DNA of 64,000 nt from Allium sativum (lineage: Eukaryota > Streptophyta > Magnoliopsida > Asparagales > Amaryllidaceae), in NCBI GenBank assembly GCA_030737875.1, contig CM060915.1, forward strand, positions 627,070,786 to 627,134,785, in the 5' to 3' direction. Within the stretch, counting starts at the first letter, position 1. Each line of letters begins with the position of its first letter. This document shows positions 10,901 to 22,600 of this stretch, one piece after another. Below the pieces are notes generated by a model. That model made no database searches. It saw only the letters and a list, made by a program, of their open reading frames with translations, and was not told the DNA's origin. Position numbers and translations under genes: made by a program.

Positions 10901-13900
10901 TTGGTAAAATAAAGAATATTATAAAATAAAAATTCATGTGTTGAATAGAAAAAAAATAGTCATGTGTTGACAATACTCATGTGTTGAGAATAGTCATGTG
11001 TTGAAAGAAATATAGATTCATGTGTTGAAAATATTCCTGTGTTGAGTAAAATATTTTAACAATAAAATTTACGTCTTTATCATATATGAAATTAGAAACT
11101 AACTGGAAAATAGATAAGATGAGTGGTCTCCTGGGTATTGATCCGATGTTGGTTTCGGCCTTCGGGGTTAATGCTTAGGCAATCGTTCTCTTACTAATTT
11201 ACGGTTGAAGTTTGATTAAGAATTAAACGATAGAAATCATAATTTTATAAAATATATTAAATAACAAAAATAGTCATGTGTTGACAGTACTCATGTGTTG
11301 AGAATAGTCATGTGTTCGAAGAAATATAGATTCATGTGTTGAATAGAATAAATATTCATTTGTTGAATAGAATAACGAAGTTATTGTAAAATATAAAGCC
11401 GTGTTGATTAGAGATGAGCTATTTTGACGCGAACGATATTTATATCGATTGTATTCGTTTTTATAATGATTATAGAAAAGGAAGTGATTTCAAAATATAA
11501 CGTTTTGAAAATATTGTCATTTGTTTATCGATGATGTGGAATATTCAATTTTGATTCGAAATTGAATATGAAGTTGAAATCGTTTCGAAAACGAATTTAA
11601 AACGACTTATAAAATACGTTTTAAAAGGAAATCAATGAAATATGTATATAATATATATATATATATATATATATTATATAATGGCCTGAATAGAACGCGT
11701 CGCGCTGCGGCAGTTCGTGAATTTCGACCATTGTCTTCGAATGGACATTACGGGAGATCCGATCATCGGATTCTCCTAAAACCGGAACCGTTGGGTTCGT
11801 ATCGAAAAGAGCTTTCCAATGAATATTAGAAATTTGAAATCTAATGGTTGGATTTGGAATTATGTCCAAATCAAATATGGAAAAGGTCGTTGTAAGTGTA
11901 GTTCGATGGCCGTTGATGGAAATCGACTGTACGGGCCTTGATAAAATTATTAAAAATATCAATAATTTGCGAAAAATGATAAGAAATGATTTGTAAAGAA
12001 TTGGGATGAAAAACTCCATATTTGAAAAGACAAAAATAGATTTTTATTGAAATGAACTAGTTTTGAACTAGAATTATAATTCTATTTATTTTTAAAATAA
12101 ATAAAGTGGATTTGAAATGGTTTTAAAAGTAACCAGAATTTCCAATAATTGAATTGGAATGGATTTGAATCGAAATTGTCTTTGGAATATTTCGATGTTG
12201 GATTTCATGATGAAACAGATATTGTTATGGAAATTTGAAAGATATATTTATATCGTTATTTCCAATACGATATTTGTTGGTCGTAGAATTTGATATTGAA
12301 TATAAGCCGATATATTTTCTATTCAGAGCCTTGTATTTAATATCAAACGTGATTTGGGTTTGTCGTGAATGGTGTCTTCATTAACACTATTCTTATACCC
12401 AGTTGAGAAAAAGATTAAATCTTTCTATTTAGATTTAATGAAGTGTACCAATTAAATAACATTAATTGGAATTGAATTTAAATTGGTTTTTGGGTTTATC
12501 GTGAGCGGTGTTCTGAATAACACCCGTTCTTTAACCCGATCAACAATGGGAAAGTGATTTTGGGTTTATCGTGAATCGTGTTTTAGATGACATTGATTCT
12601 TTAACCCAGTTAAAGACAGGATATTGATTTTTGAGAAGATTAAAACTAAGTGGAGTTTTAATGAATCTGTAATTAGATTGAAATGTGAATTGATGTTAAA
12701 TTATCAAATTTGGAAAGCGATCGAGAATGGAGTATCACCAGTTTTGCTCCAAAGCGAGGATTAAATCTTTAATTAGATTTGAACGCGAAATGGTAATTAA
12801 TATTTACCGATAACGCCGTGGTGTTAGATATGGAGTATTACCAGTTTTTCTCCATGGGATGAATAGGTTGGGATTGGGAAATAAAATAAATAATTACTTC
12901 GGTGTGGTTCGCTAATCCCGACTAGTTTGGAAAACCTTAACATGGTTTGAAATGATATCCAAAGGAAGATTAAAGAATAAATTTAGAAGAATTTATCTTT
13001 GATAAAATTAATGGGAACCTTTCCCTAAGAATATCAAATTTAGAAACTAGCTGTAGGTTAGCTAAGAAGAATGGTTTCCTAGGTATTGATCTGATGTTGG
13101 TTTCGGCCTTCGGGGTTAATATTTGGGGAATTGCTCTCTTACTAATTTACGGGTAGTGACTGATGGATTGGAATGAGGCGTATGTTGTGTTTTCTGGCAC
13201 TTGTTTATTATATACGCAAGTTATTTGGAAAGGCCGGGTCTATACCCATTCTGAATAACTGTTTCAACGATAAGTCGAAGATGAAGACGGTGGTCGAAGA
13301 CCCGAGGTCTTCACATCGTTTGGATAATTAATGATGATATTGATTGGGCTGTACACCCAAGAAGATGGAAATAGTTAGTGATCGTCCAGACGTATTTGGA
13401 GATCAATGGATATGCGAGGTATAAAGTGCCTCCGGTTTCGTTCAGACCCAGAACGGACGTGTAAATGGATTGTGTGTCTGACATTGGATTTTATTCTGTG
13501 TTGATTGATTTCTATTAAATACATATCTGTTTGGCGGCGGAGAATTTATTCTCTTGCTTAACGCCCTTCTCTGAGACGTACGAGCTCAGAGGTTATATAT
13601 CGATAGATATCAGTCCCATGGCATGAATTGCCTGTGTGGCACACTGAGATGCAGTGAACAAGGCTTCTGTTGAAAAGCATAGTCTTATGGTTGATGATCA
13701 TAGCACGGCTTTAATACAGCGTAGCTTTGTGTATAGCGTGAATTCGCGAGCCTCACACCTCGGTATGAGTTAAAAATGGGATACGGACCGCTGGGAGAAC
13801 ACGACGTTTCTTCCTAGTTATGGGTGGTGTCAGCGTTTTACTAGCCCTGACATCGTTGATTATTATACAAATGTGGATGTTGGATTGCGAGGCGCCTCGA

Positions 13901-14837
13901 TTATAGGTCTGTAAGGATCGGGAAACGTGTGTTCAGGAATTGCCAATCCTCAAACGTTAGAGAGGACCAGCCCAGTCGATTCCAAGGGTTGCCCAGAGTG
14001 TGTAGTCTTGAGGCATTTGCTAGAGTGTCTCGAAGCGGAGAGGAGCTTGACCCTTGCCTCGACTCATGACGGAAATCCAATTTCCAATACGAGATATTTC
14101 GGTTTTATTTGTAGAGCCTAGTATGGCGACATAGTAGCATGGGATACTATGCCGTCTATGATTGATATTTATGATTGAAGTTGTTTTGACACTTTATACT
14201 ATAATGGTATCAAAATGATTTGTTTTAAACGTACCAAGCATGTTTGGCTATTATAAGGGAAAACCCTATCCTCCGGCTTGCGTTGCATTGTGTGATGGGA
14301 CCTGGGTCTTATAATAGCTTCATTTTTCGAAAAAGCATTGCGCTGTTTATTCTATGCACTGGTATTCTTGGGAGGAAACCCGTTCCGTGTTATATGGCGT
14401 GGTCCCTTGAATTACTCTCTTTTAAAGTAAAGTTTTAAATAACTATTTTAGTTCTCACACCAGTCACATGACTGACCTGGAGTTTATTGTTTTAACCTAT
14501 ACTCTGGGTGCCCTTATTTTCGACACAGGCAACTAGTAGTTTTGGTTTTATAGATTTATATTCATAGGATCCAGATTTACAGCTGGAACGATGCTCGGAA
14601 AGCTCTATATCCGTGCATTACTTTCAGTTGTGTTTTATATTGTTTTTCCGCTGCTATGTAATTTATTGTAATCTCTGATATTTATCGAATGTATTTTATT
14701 CATTTATACTTTGTATATTCTTGTATTCTGATGGAATTGTTGTAATATACAATGAAAAGTTCTTCTGTTTGTGTTCCAATGCGTGTTTTTCTCAATGCCA
14801 TCTGTGCTTTCCTTCACGGGGAAGTTCGATCGTGTCA
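7936..14837 (+). repeat. Element 1 3' LTR (6.90 kb)
   Basis: It is closely similar to 1243-6895 over its length except for an additional segment of about 1254 bases (10065-11318). TATA box at 8821, CT-rich leader at 8833-9003, GTGAGT at 9544, AT hairpin array at 9595-10045, three-hairpin module at 12357-12400, 12492-12537 and 12562-12607. It ends TCGTGTCA at 14837, followed by GCTAG. Confidence 0.93.
10065..11318 (+). other. Segment present only in the 3' LTR of element 1
   Basis: In the 5' LTR the sequence jumps at 3391 from CTCGTTG to GAAGAAATATAG. Here the two flanks are 1.25 kb apart. The segment includes a GC-richer patch ending in GTGCCGTTATGC that has a counterpart in element 2 LTRs (22355-22445, inverted), and direct repeats with CATGTGTTGA (10957-11030 and 11268-11345). 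Because element 2 shares part of it, a deletion in the 5' LTR is more likely than an insertion here. Microhomology at the junction is only one or two bases. Confidence 0.75.
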
Positions 14838-14842
14838 GCTAG
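14838..14842. repeat. Target-site duplication GCTAG, right copy (element 1)
   Basis: It is identical to 1238-1242 and directly follows the terminal CA of the 3' LTR. Confidence 0.95.
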
Positions 14843-16741
14843 GGGCCATTGGGAAGCCGTTGGTATACATATCATTTACACTTTTGTTGGTGGGTCATCC
14901 TACATCCCATTACAAATACAATAACGTAATTAAATCATGCAAAACTTTTCAATTTAAATGATTCAACAAAATTTGGGTAGCACTTCGCTTTAGTTCCCTG
15001 AAAAATACACAATTGCATGTACACATGGAACATAAAGGAAGCGCTTTTGAAATTTTGAGAGCCGTTTAAAATGAAATGATTTACGAGATTTAATTTCATT
15101 ATTGTTTTCGTAACTTGTCCAATACAAAGGACAAATCCAACAAATATTGTATATGATGAATGTAAATGTCTGTTCTGTTAATAAAATGAACATTCACATA
15201 ACAATCATATATAATATTTATCATACGGGGCCGCGAAAACTCTCTAAGGCTTTATGAATATAATATATTACGATTGGTTCTCTTAAATCTCTAATTGTAT
15301 GTAATGAATTTAAATACATATACGTATATTCTCAACATTCAATAGAACTAACCGTACTTTATATATAAAATTAAATATCGTTTTCGATAAATTTTTATAA
15401 AACATAAACTTAATTATTTTTTCCACTAAATGTTTTCGACAAATTGGATATCATTTTCGATGAATTGGGCCTCAATCAATTCAACCTATACATAAATTAA
15501 TTAAGTATACATGACAATTAATCGAATAATTTCAATTCATGGTGGGTATTTCAAAAGAATTGGAGAAAGTGTATGCACCTATCGATATAGAAAAAGAGAG
15601 AGTTGGTCGAATAAGACTGAATAGAATTGATCAAACTAAGCAATAATCAGGAGTTTATCAAAAGTCAGCTACCAATTTCAAAACAAAAATATTGAAGGCT
15701 TGAAGCCTCGTGTGAGTTAAATCTCAACTTCAGTTCAAAGACAAGGCATAACATGGTAAAAAGAAGTAGCATCATAACTGAATTGAAGAATCTAGGTTCT
15801 AGATGCAATTTTGATTAATTCCCCCCTTTTCATTTGTAGAGCAGCAACGATTTTGATAAATGAAGTAGTAAAAAGTAAACATGAAAAGGATAAAAAGCAC
15901 TAGTAAAAAATAAAATGTAACAAGTTTAGTGGGGTCCAGTGACCCCACTTGCCCCTTTAAATCGCCACTGAGAATGGGCTTACAAAAATAGTGGCCGCAT
16001 TTCAAAGAACTTTACCTAGGCTCGTAAAGTAAGAGTTGACAAGCCTACATGATACAAGTAAAAAAACACAACTTGAAATAGCAACTAAAGTGGAATTAGG
16101 AAATTAGAAGCACCACAAAAGCAAAATACACCTGCTTTGGCCACATCAAGCATCAGGCGCTTCTAATATTCCAATTATGATTAGATTTTCAAGTTTTAAA
16201 ACTCCTGTCAGAGAAAACTATTTTAAGGGATAACTCAATAATAAACAGCCGGTGTGGACTATGGATCATGTTAGTCTATTTCCATACGATACGGATCAAC
16301 CAAAGAAGCAACAAGCATGTCTTACAATAAGAACAAAGCATGCTCACAAAAAGCATTCCATTCCCTCACTTTTTGGTTTCTAACTTACGTAATATTCTTA
16401 ACTCATGTAATATGAGGTATATGATTACTTTGCATTTTATCAACGCAATAGCTCAAATCATCACAACATTTTGAGCCTAAGTCTGCCATGTGTGCTCATC
16501 CACCTAAGTTGGTCCAACACAATTTTCATTCACAACCATATTAGAAAAATTAGGCAATACACCAACCCACACTCAAACTACAGAAGCCACTAAACCTAAA
16601 CCAAGTACATGAATGTACATAATGCACCATAATGTTATTAGCATCTTCCCCTTAGTTTCACACTTAATCTTTGAAAAACCTTTCTAAAAAAACAAATTTC
16701 ACGAAGCACTATTGTCGATGTTTTTAGCGAACATGAATTTT

Positions 16742-16785
16742 AAACTGTACATATTTGCAGTTGAAAATGCAAATATGTGTAGTTT
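16742..16785. repeat. Small foldback, 18-base arms
   Basis: The arms 16742-16759 and 16768-16785 are complementary at 16 of 18 positions around an 8-base loop; the arm core is ACATATTTGCA. It could form a hairpin in RNA or be part of a small foldback transposon. I see no boundaries that would settle this. Confidence 0.55.
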
Positions 16786-17337
16786 AAAATGCACTTAAAT
16801 TATAAATATTACGGTGTAAACTATGCGTTCTTGCAGTGGGTACTACAAATTTTCATTTTTCCATTGGAAATACGTGTAGTATAAACTTATTGGAAATTTG
16901 CGGCACTAACTGAAAATTTGCAGCTCTATTTGCGAATAAATCATAAATTGTGTGTTTTCATAGAAAATATTAAAAGCGGTTTATTGTGAAATTGGAGTAA
17001 ATCTTGAGACTTTTGTAGGATGTGAAAAAAGTCCCACAATTAATTGTGTACATAGTACTTCATAACTAAGGGGAATACGTTCAAAAGAGTTTCACTATGC
17101 AGCAGCTGAAAATGATGTTATGCATGAGGATTAGAAGTGGATCCAAAATGGTATTACAAAGCATGTTTAAGATCCAGTGGTTGCCTCATAATTTAATTAG
17201 CAGCAAAAACCATGGAAAATTGGAAACTGCATGGAGAATCCATGAGCAAGTTTTGCAAATTTAGACAATAACCGCTTATTAACACTTTCTTCTTGATGCG
17301 CCAGGAAATTCTTGTTTTACATGGCAGTGTTATATTG

Positions 17338-17471
17338 GCGAGCACCATTACTTAAGTTACTGCAACTACTACGACAGCCATCACCTCTACTGCCATCTCC
17401 ACCGGCGAGCACCATTACTTAAGTTACTACAACTACTATGACGGCCATCACCTCTACTGCCATCTCCACCC
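17338..17471. repeat. Tandem duplication, two 67-base units
   Basis: The units 17338-17404 and 17405-17471 both start GCGAGCACCATTACTTAAGT and differ at a few positions. They pass into a CCACC/ACTACT-rich simple tract up to about 17495. Confidence 0.9.
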
Positions 17472-18286
17472 ACCACCCCCACCACTACTATTATTAATAC
17501 TTTATTTCAGCAAAGTACTCCAATTGATATAATGAAATGTACGATGAAACATCATTATACTATAAAAAATCACCAAACTTTTTTCTTTTTAAATTGAACG
17601 GTAATTTACCATTACCACTATGATGCTTACGATTTTTTAAGTATACGGTTCTTTCGATATGCTGGAATACAGTAACGATTCAGTTTGCATTTCAAACATA
17701 CCCAAACAGAATGTTAACAGTTTTTTCGAAATAATAGTGATATCATTATATAACAACCACAACATTTATAATGCAGCTAACAACTTACAATCTAAGCTTA
17801 TATATTGGTTAAATATAAGACCTGACCAAGAATAAATCCATCAAAAACTTTTCTAACAATTATTATTCAATATAAAATCCATGATATTGCGTGCCAGATT
17901 ACATGAAGCAATTCCTATTCTAGCGCTATAGCCAAAAACCATGTTCCCAAGAAAGGGTCAGCGAGTTCATAGCAATTAGATTTAACCCAATTGCGACCAT
18001 TAGAGTACAATAAAAATGCCATAACTTTATTTTAATTTCTTACATGTCAGAATATTCTTATGAAAGATCTAAAGTATCACACAATGTCAGCTGAAGAAAT
18101 TCAAGTATGTTTATGTAGTTATATAATATAATGACATTGAAGTGAAAACATAAAAAATAAGAGACCGGGATATGGTATTTGAAGTTTCTTATGAACATCA
18201 ACTATATTTGGATATTATAATCTCGAAATTAGGGTTTTATAAAACAGGTCGACGATAAGTGTTTGAAATGAAGAACAGTTTCATAC

Positions 18287-18450
18287 CTTGAGTCGATCGG
18301 GATTAGGGTCTTCAGTTGAAACTGGAATCTTCGATTTGGAATCGAATTGAAAACTGAGCTTCGATTTGGGATCGGGAGTTGATCTTGGGGTTTTTGTTTT
18401 CCTTTTTTTGGACGCTGTGTGTTTTGGGAATTAGAGAGCGCAATGGTTTG
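18287..18450 (-). other. Probable non-coding first exon of the CACTA transposase gene
   Basis: On the minus strand the stretch reads like a plant 5' leader and ends in AAG followed by GTATGA, a good 5' splice site at 18287/18286. It lies about 190 bases inside the transposon end, where CACTA elements usually start transcription. The 124-codon frame over it is not conserved with any protein I know. Exon ends other than the splice site are estimates. Confidence 0.35.
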
Positions 18451-18484
18451 ATGAGGGGGTAAGGAATTACTATTAGGAATTAGA

Positions 18485-18637
18485 ATGGCCCAAAGCCATT
18501 GCGAAAGATGAAATGTAGGGAAGTAACGGTCTAAATAGCTTTGCAACGGCCTTAAGCTATTACAAATTAGCAACGGCTCAAAGCCGTTGCAAAGTTTCCG
18601 CATTAGGATGTTGCGAAATTGTTAATATGGTTTAGTG
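18485..18637 (-). repeat. CACTA right terminus with subterminal inverted repeats
   Basis: Several short units of the pattern CAACGG-(5-7)-CCGTTGC or imperfect versions are packed here, the clearest being CAACGGCTCAAAGCCGTTGC near 18571. Such units are typical transposase-binding subterminal repeats of plant CACTA elements. The end TAGTG at 18633-18637 would be the terminus; the last bases before it differ from the common CACTACAAGAA inverted repeat, so the terminus has decayed or the exact end is slightly off. Confidence 0.6.
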
Positions 18638-18968
18638 TTTCCATTTTTTATAATAAATGCATTAAATGCACTATTACAGTAATATATTACCTTATTATCA
18701 TAAATGTATTAAATGCATTAGTTATTGTAAGTTAAATGATGTATATTTGTGTTTGGAGTAAGAATAAACAAATGTTTTATTATTCGATGTAATTAACAAG
18801 TAATATATAATGTAATGAAAGAAACAAAAAGGTTAGAACCATAACTTGAAGTTGTGCAAAGAAATTTTTTAAGACAGAAGTTGTATAACTCAAAGCCTGA
18901 GACACAAAGTCTTGAATTATGAAAAAAACTTTTTGATAACGTTTACAAGTTTGAAATATTATCAGCTT
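18638..18968. other. AT-rich spacer between CACTA element and LTR X
   Basis: 331 bases of AT-rich sequence with short repeats of AAATGCATTAA. No gene or element boundary recognised apart from its edges. Confidence 0.4.
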
Positions 18969-19695
18969 TGTAATGACCGAGATTTTTAAGGGTATTTTTA
19001 TTTAATTAATTAATTTAAATTTTGTTTTTATTCTATTTTATTTATTTAAAACTCAATTTCTTTGTAGTTTATTGGGATAATTATTTTGACTTGATTTAAA
19101 ACTACATTTGTTTTAAATTTTATATGAATTTGATTTCGATTTAAAAATAATTTAATGATGCAAATTAATATATACTCAAATCTTATTTATTTAATTGAGT
19201 TTATTTATTTGGATTTGAAATATATTTTTCTTAAGAATTTTAATTTAAATATTAAACTCATAATATGGTATAATCTGTTTTCGATATTTACGAAATTACA
19301 TCTTTGATTTAATTTTTAATAATTTCTTTTGATTTATCTGCCATTTTATATTGATTCATTTTTGTGGTAAATAGCGTTCAATTCTCATTAGCAAACTATT
19401 TGTTTTGTTTGAATTGAAATTGTCAGTTCCATTTTATATTTCCGTTTGTTCATTTTATTTCCAACTCTATTTAAAAGCGGTTCTGTTTTAATTTTATTTT
19501 GTTCTTAATCCAATAATAATAGTTCAATAAACTTTTATTACTTGTCAAGACTGTTTGTTCATTTCATTTTTGAAACTCTTCTTTTCCTTTCTAATTAAAC
19601 CGTTAACTTAAGTTTCTTTCCCAAACACATCCGTTTGTTAATTTGAAACCACTGGTTCCAACTATCGTGACCGTTTCCAAGATTTGCATGTTTCC
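18969..19695 (+). mobile_element. LTR X, part 1 (older LTR split by element 2)
   Basis: It starts TGTAATGACCGAGATTTTTA, the form of a Ty3/gypsy LTR start, and continues as AT-rich sequence to the element 2 target site TTTCC. Its continuation is at 34579. No partner copy is in the window, so the call rests on the start motif and the LTR-like promoter and leader layout after the interruption. Confidence 0.5.
19691..19695. repeat. Target-site duplication TTTCC, left copy (element 2)
   Basis: It directly precedes the element 2 end TGTGACGACC and matches 34574-34578. Confidence 0.93.
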
Positions 19696-22600
19696 TGTGA
19701 CGACCCCAATCCCCCGTTCCATGGTGGCAAAGGTAATCTTTGGAATATAACACATAAACAGTAACTGCAGAACAGAAATATGTAAATACACCAAACAATG
19801 TACATCAAATTACATTGGAAACAATAATCATCAGAGTTACACAGTATACATGATCATACTTAGCACAAAATACAGTTTCAGCTTTATATAAAATGTCTAC
19901 AGCGAAATCAAACATAATATACATAACAGGAGATGAACAACATAAAAAAAGGTGATAGCATCCATCATCAGCTCCATAGCTATCCAGATAGAGCTTGCTA
20001 AAACCTGAATACAAGGCTGCCCGTGTAGAAAATAGGGCACCCGAGTTTGCAAGTGAAACAAACTACGAGTCAGTCATGGGACTGGTATGAGAAATCTACT
20101 TAACTTATTTTACAATAAGGACAATCACAGGACCACATCGCTGACGCAGAACGGGTTTACTCCATTGGATTGCCAGCGCTTAAAACAAGCAAATCATTTA
20201 AACATCGCAATGCTTAAGACTTAGGTCCCATCATACAATGCAACTCAAGCCGGAGGATATAGTTTTACCTTGTAATGGCCAAAATATGCTTGATACGAAT
20301 AAAACAAAAGCATTTGATATTATTGCTAGTGTTTATATGTTTCAAAAACAATTTCAATCATAAGTATCAATCATAGACAACATGGGTACCATATATCATG
20401 TCGCCATATATAGGTTTACAATCAAAAGCGCACGATATCGTATTTGGAAATTTGATTTCTGTCATGAACCAAGGCAAGGGATCGTCCTTACCACTTCGAG
20501 AATGTCTAGCCCGAGCCTCAGGCAAGTACTTTATCAAGCCTTTGGATCGTCAGGGCCGGTCCACATGGAGTGGATTAAAATGCCTGAACACTGCGTTTCC
20601 CCGCCCTATAGGGCGTAAATTTGGTCTATATAAAGACCATCCATCGGCTCCGTGGAGACTGAAATAACCGAGGCGCCTCGCTATCCATCATCCACATAAG
20701 TAAAACGTCAAGGCTTGCAAAACGCTGAAACCACTCCTAGCTAGAAGGAAACGCATGTCCTCCTTGATGTCCTCTCCCGTTTCCGGCTCGTACCGAGGTG
20801 TAAGGCCGGCAAATCAACGCTATACACAAAGCTATGCTATTTAAAGCCGTGCTTTGATCATCAACCACAAGGCTCTGCTTTTCAACAAAAGCCTTAATCA
20901 CTGCATCTCAGCATGTCATACATGCAATTCACGCCATGCAACCGACGTATATCAATCACACAGAATGAAATCTAATGTCATATACAAAGTCCATTTACAA
21001 GTCCATTCTGGGTCTGAACGAAATCGGAGGCACCTAATTCCTCGTCCCATATGTCCAATACGGGAAAGAGGTCCTCGCACATCCGAACGATCAACAATTT
21101 CGTCCGTACAACCACCTCTGTAAACCCTTCAGGGCAGCAACTCCCATCAATGGCATCAGTAGTCATCCATCCGATATGTAGCTCATCGGTCTTGCACCGT
21201 CTTCATATCTTCGACTTCGAATCGTCAATCAATTATTTGAAATGAGAATTAACTCGGCCTTTTCAAATAATTCACGTACATTTAGAATTCAAATCAATTC
21301 ATTTCCATGGTTAAATTATTTGACAACCATAATTCAGTTGATTAATGTGATTTTCCTGTCAAACACATTCAACCATCAAATATCCAATAAATCGAGTAAA
21401 TTCGGTTTATTTCCATTCCATATCGTTTATAATATTTTATAACGATTTATCGCTATTTTTATTTATTTAAAAATAGCCCATTTATTGAAACGACGCATCA
21501 GGCCATAACGCGGCCATGGCGCTGTTTTTCTCCAGATTTGATTTACCAATATCTGAAAATCTAACCGTTGGATCTTCACAAATTTTATATCATTGGATAG
21601 ATCTTTTCAAAGCAGACCCAACCGTTCTAGTTTTGGGAAAATCCGACGGTCGGATCTGCTGGTACAATCGTTTAAAGTTACGATTTCAAAATACGAACTA
21701 CAGCGTCGTTATTCACTTTATGCTAATTATATATATATATATATTATATATATATATAATCCATTCTGGCGCTGTTTTTATTCAGATTTGAATTAAACAT
21801 TTCATACAGTCTAACCATTGGATCTTTACAAATTTGGTATCGTTGGAAATATATTTTCAAAGCGGACCCAACGGTTTTAGTTTCGGGAAAATCCAACGGT
21901 CGGATCTCCGTAATTGTTTAAAATCATGATTTCGAAATACGAACTGCAGCATCATTATTCGTTTTATTTTAATTATATATATGTAAAAATATAATCCGTT
22001 CTTCCATTTCCAAACCATTTTCATTTCATATATATGGTAAAAATAATATTTTTACCCAACAAATATTTATTTCAACACATGACTATTTTTAGCATTTCAT
22101 ATATATATATTAAAAATGTGATTTTTATTGTTAAAACAATTTATTTAAAACACGAATATTTTTAGAGATTCATATACATAATAAAAAATGTGATTTTTTT
22201 TATTAAAACAATTCATTTCAAACGTGATTATTTTATAAACTTCACACACATGATAAAAATGTGATTTTTATAATTCAAACAATTTATTCGTCATATGAAT
22301 ATTTTTCCAACACATGAATATATTTCAACACATGAATATTTCAAAAAAATTCTGCAGCATAACGGTAGGAAGTTTAAAACCGGCACCGTCCCGAGTACGG
22401 CTCCTCGCACTACCTTACGCCTCGCGGCGTTCCCTAAGGGGCTTATCCTTATAATCTAAATATTTCGATTCATTTTCATATCACAATGGATTTTTCCACA
22501 AACAATTCTAATTTTTCTTCAACCACAAGCAATCATTATCAACCATTCACATTTATCAACCAAATTTCACATCAACCAAAATCCAAACAGTCACAACCAA

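Larger units (their letters stand above)
1243..14837 (+). mobile_element. Element 1: non-autonomous Ty3/gypsy retrotransposon with giant LTRs (LARD-like)
   Basis: The element is 13.6 kb long: 5' LTR 1243-6895 (5653 bases), internal region 6896-7935 (1040 bases), 3' LTR 7936-14837 (6902 bases). It has TG...CA ends, an initiator tRNA-Met primer site, a polypurine tract and the duplication GCTAG. No gag or pol frame can be recognised inside. The last ~150 internal bases and the LTR start closely match those of element 2, an autonomous-type chromovirus here in reverse orientation. It therefore probably depends on the proteins of that family. It is inserted in the 5' part of the CACTA element. Confidence 0.93.
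14843..18286 (-). other. CACTA element 5' region or first intron, no gene recognised
   Basis: About 3.4 kb of AT-rich DNA between the element 1 insertion and the probable non-coding first exon. It holds a palindrome GTGGGGTC-CAGT-GACCCCAC at 15929-15948, a foldback at 16742-16785 and a 67-base tandem duplication at 17338-17471. The open frame 15799-16005 (minus) runs through the palindrome and matches no domain I know. I see no exon with protein similarity. It may contain smaller unrecognised transposons. Confidence 0.4.
1..18637 (-). mobile_element. CACTA (En/Spm-like) DNA transposon, left end outside window, split by element 1
   Basis: A decayed TNP2-type transposase gene runs on the minus strand at 1-1007. 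A terminus with CACTA-style subterminal repeats and the end sequence TAGTG lies at 18485-18637. Element 1 (1243-14837) sits between them with a perfect five-base duplication, so 1-1242 and 14843-18637 were once adjacent. Transposase gene, probable non-coding first exon and right terminus are in the order expected of a CACTA element read on the minus strand. The opposite terminus lies to the left of the window. That the gene and the right terminus belong to one element is inference from order and orientation; they could be remains of two CACTA copies. Confidence 0.6.

Noticed and set aside
18229..18603. 124-codon minus-strand frame at the CACTA end
   Set aside because: It overlaps subterminal repeats and a probable non-coding exon with a splice site inside; no protein similarity seen.
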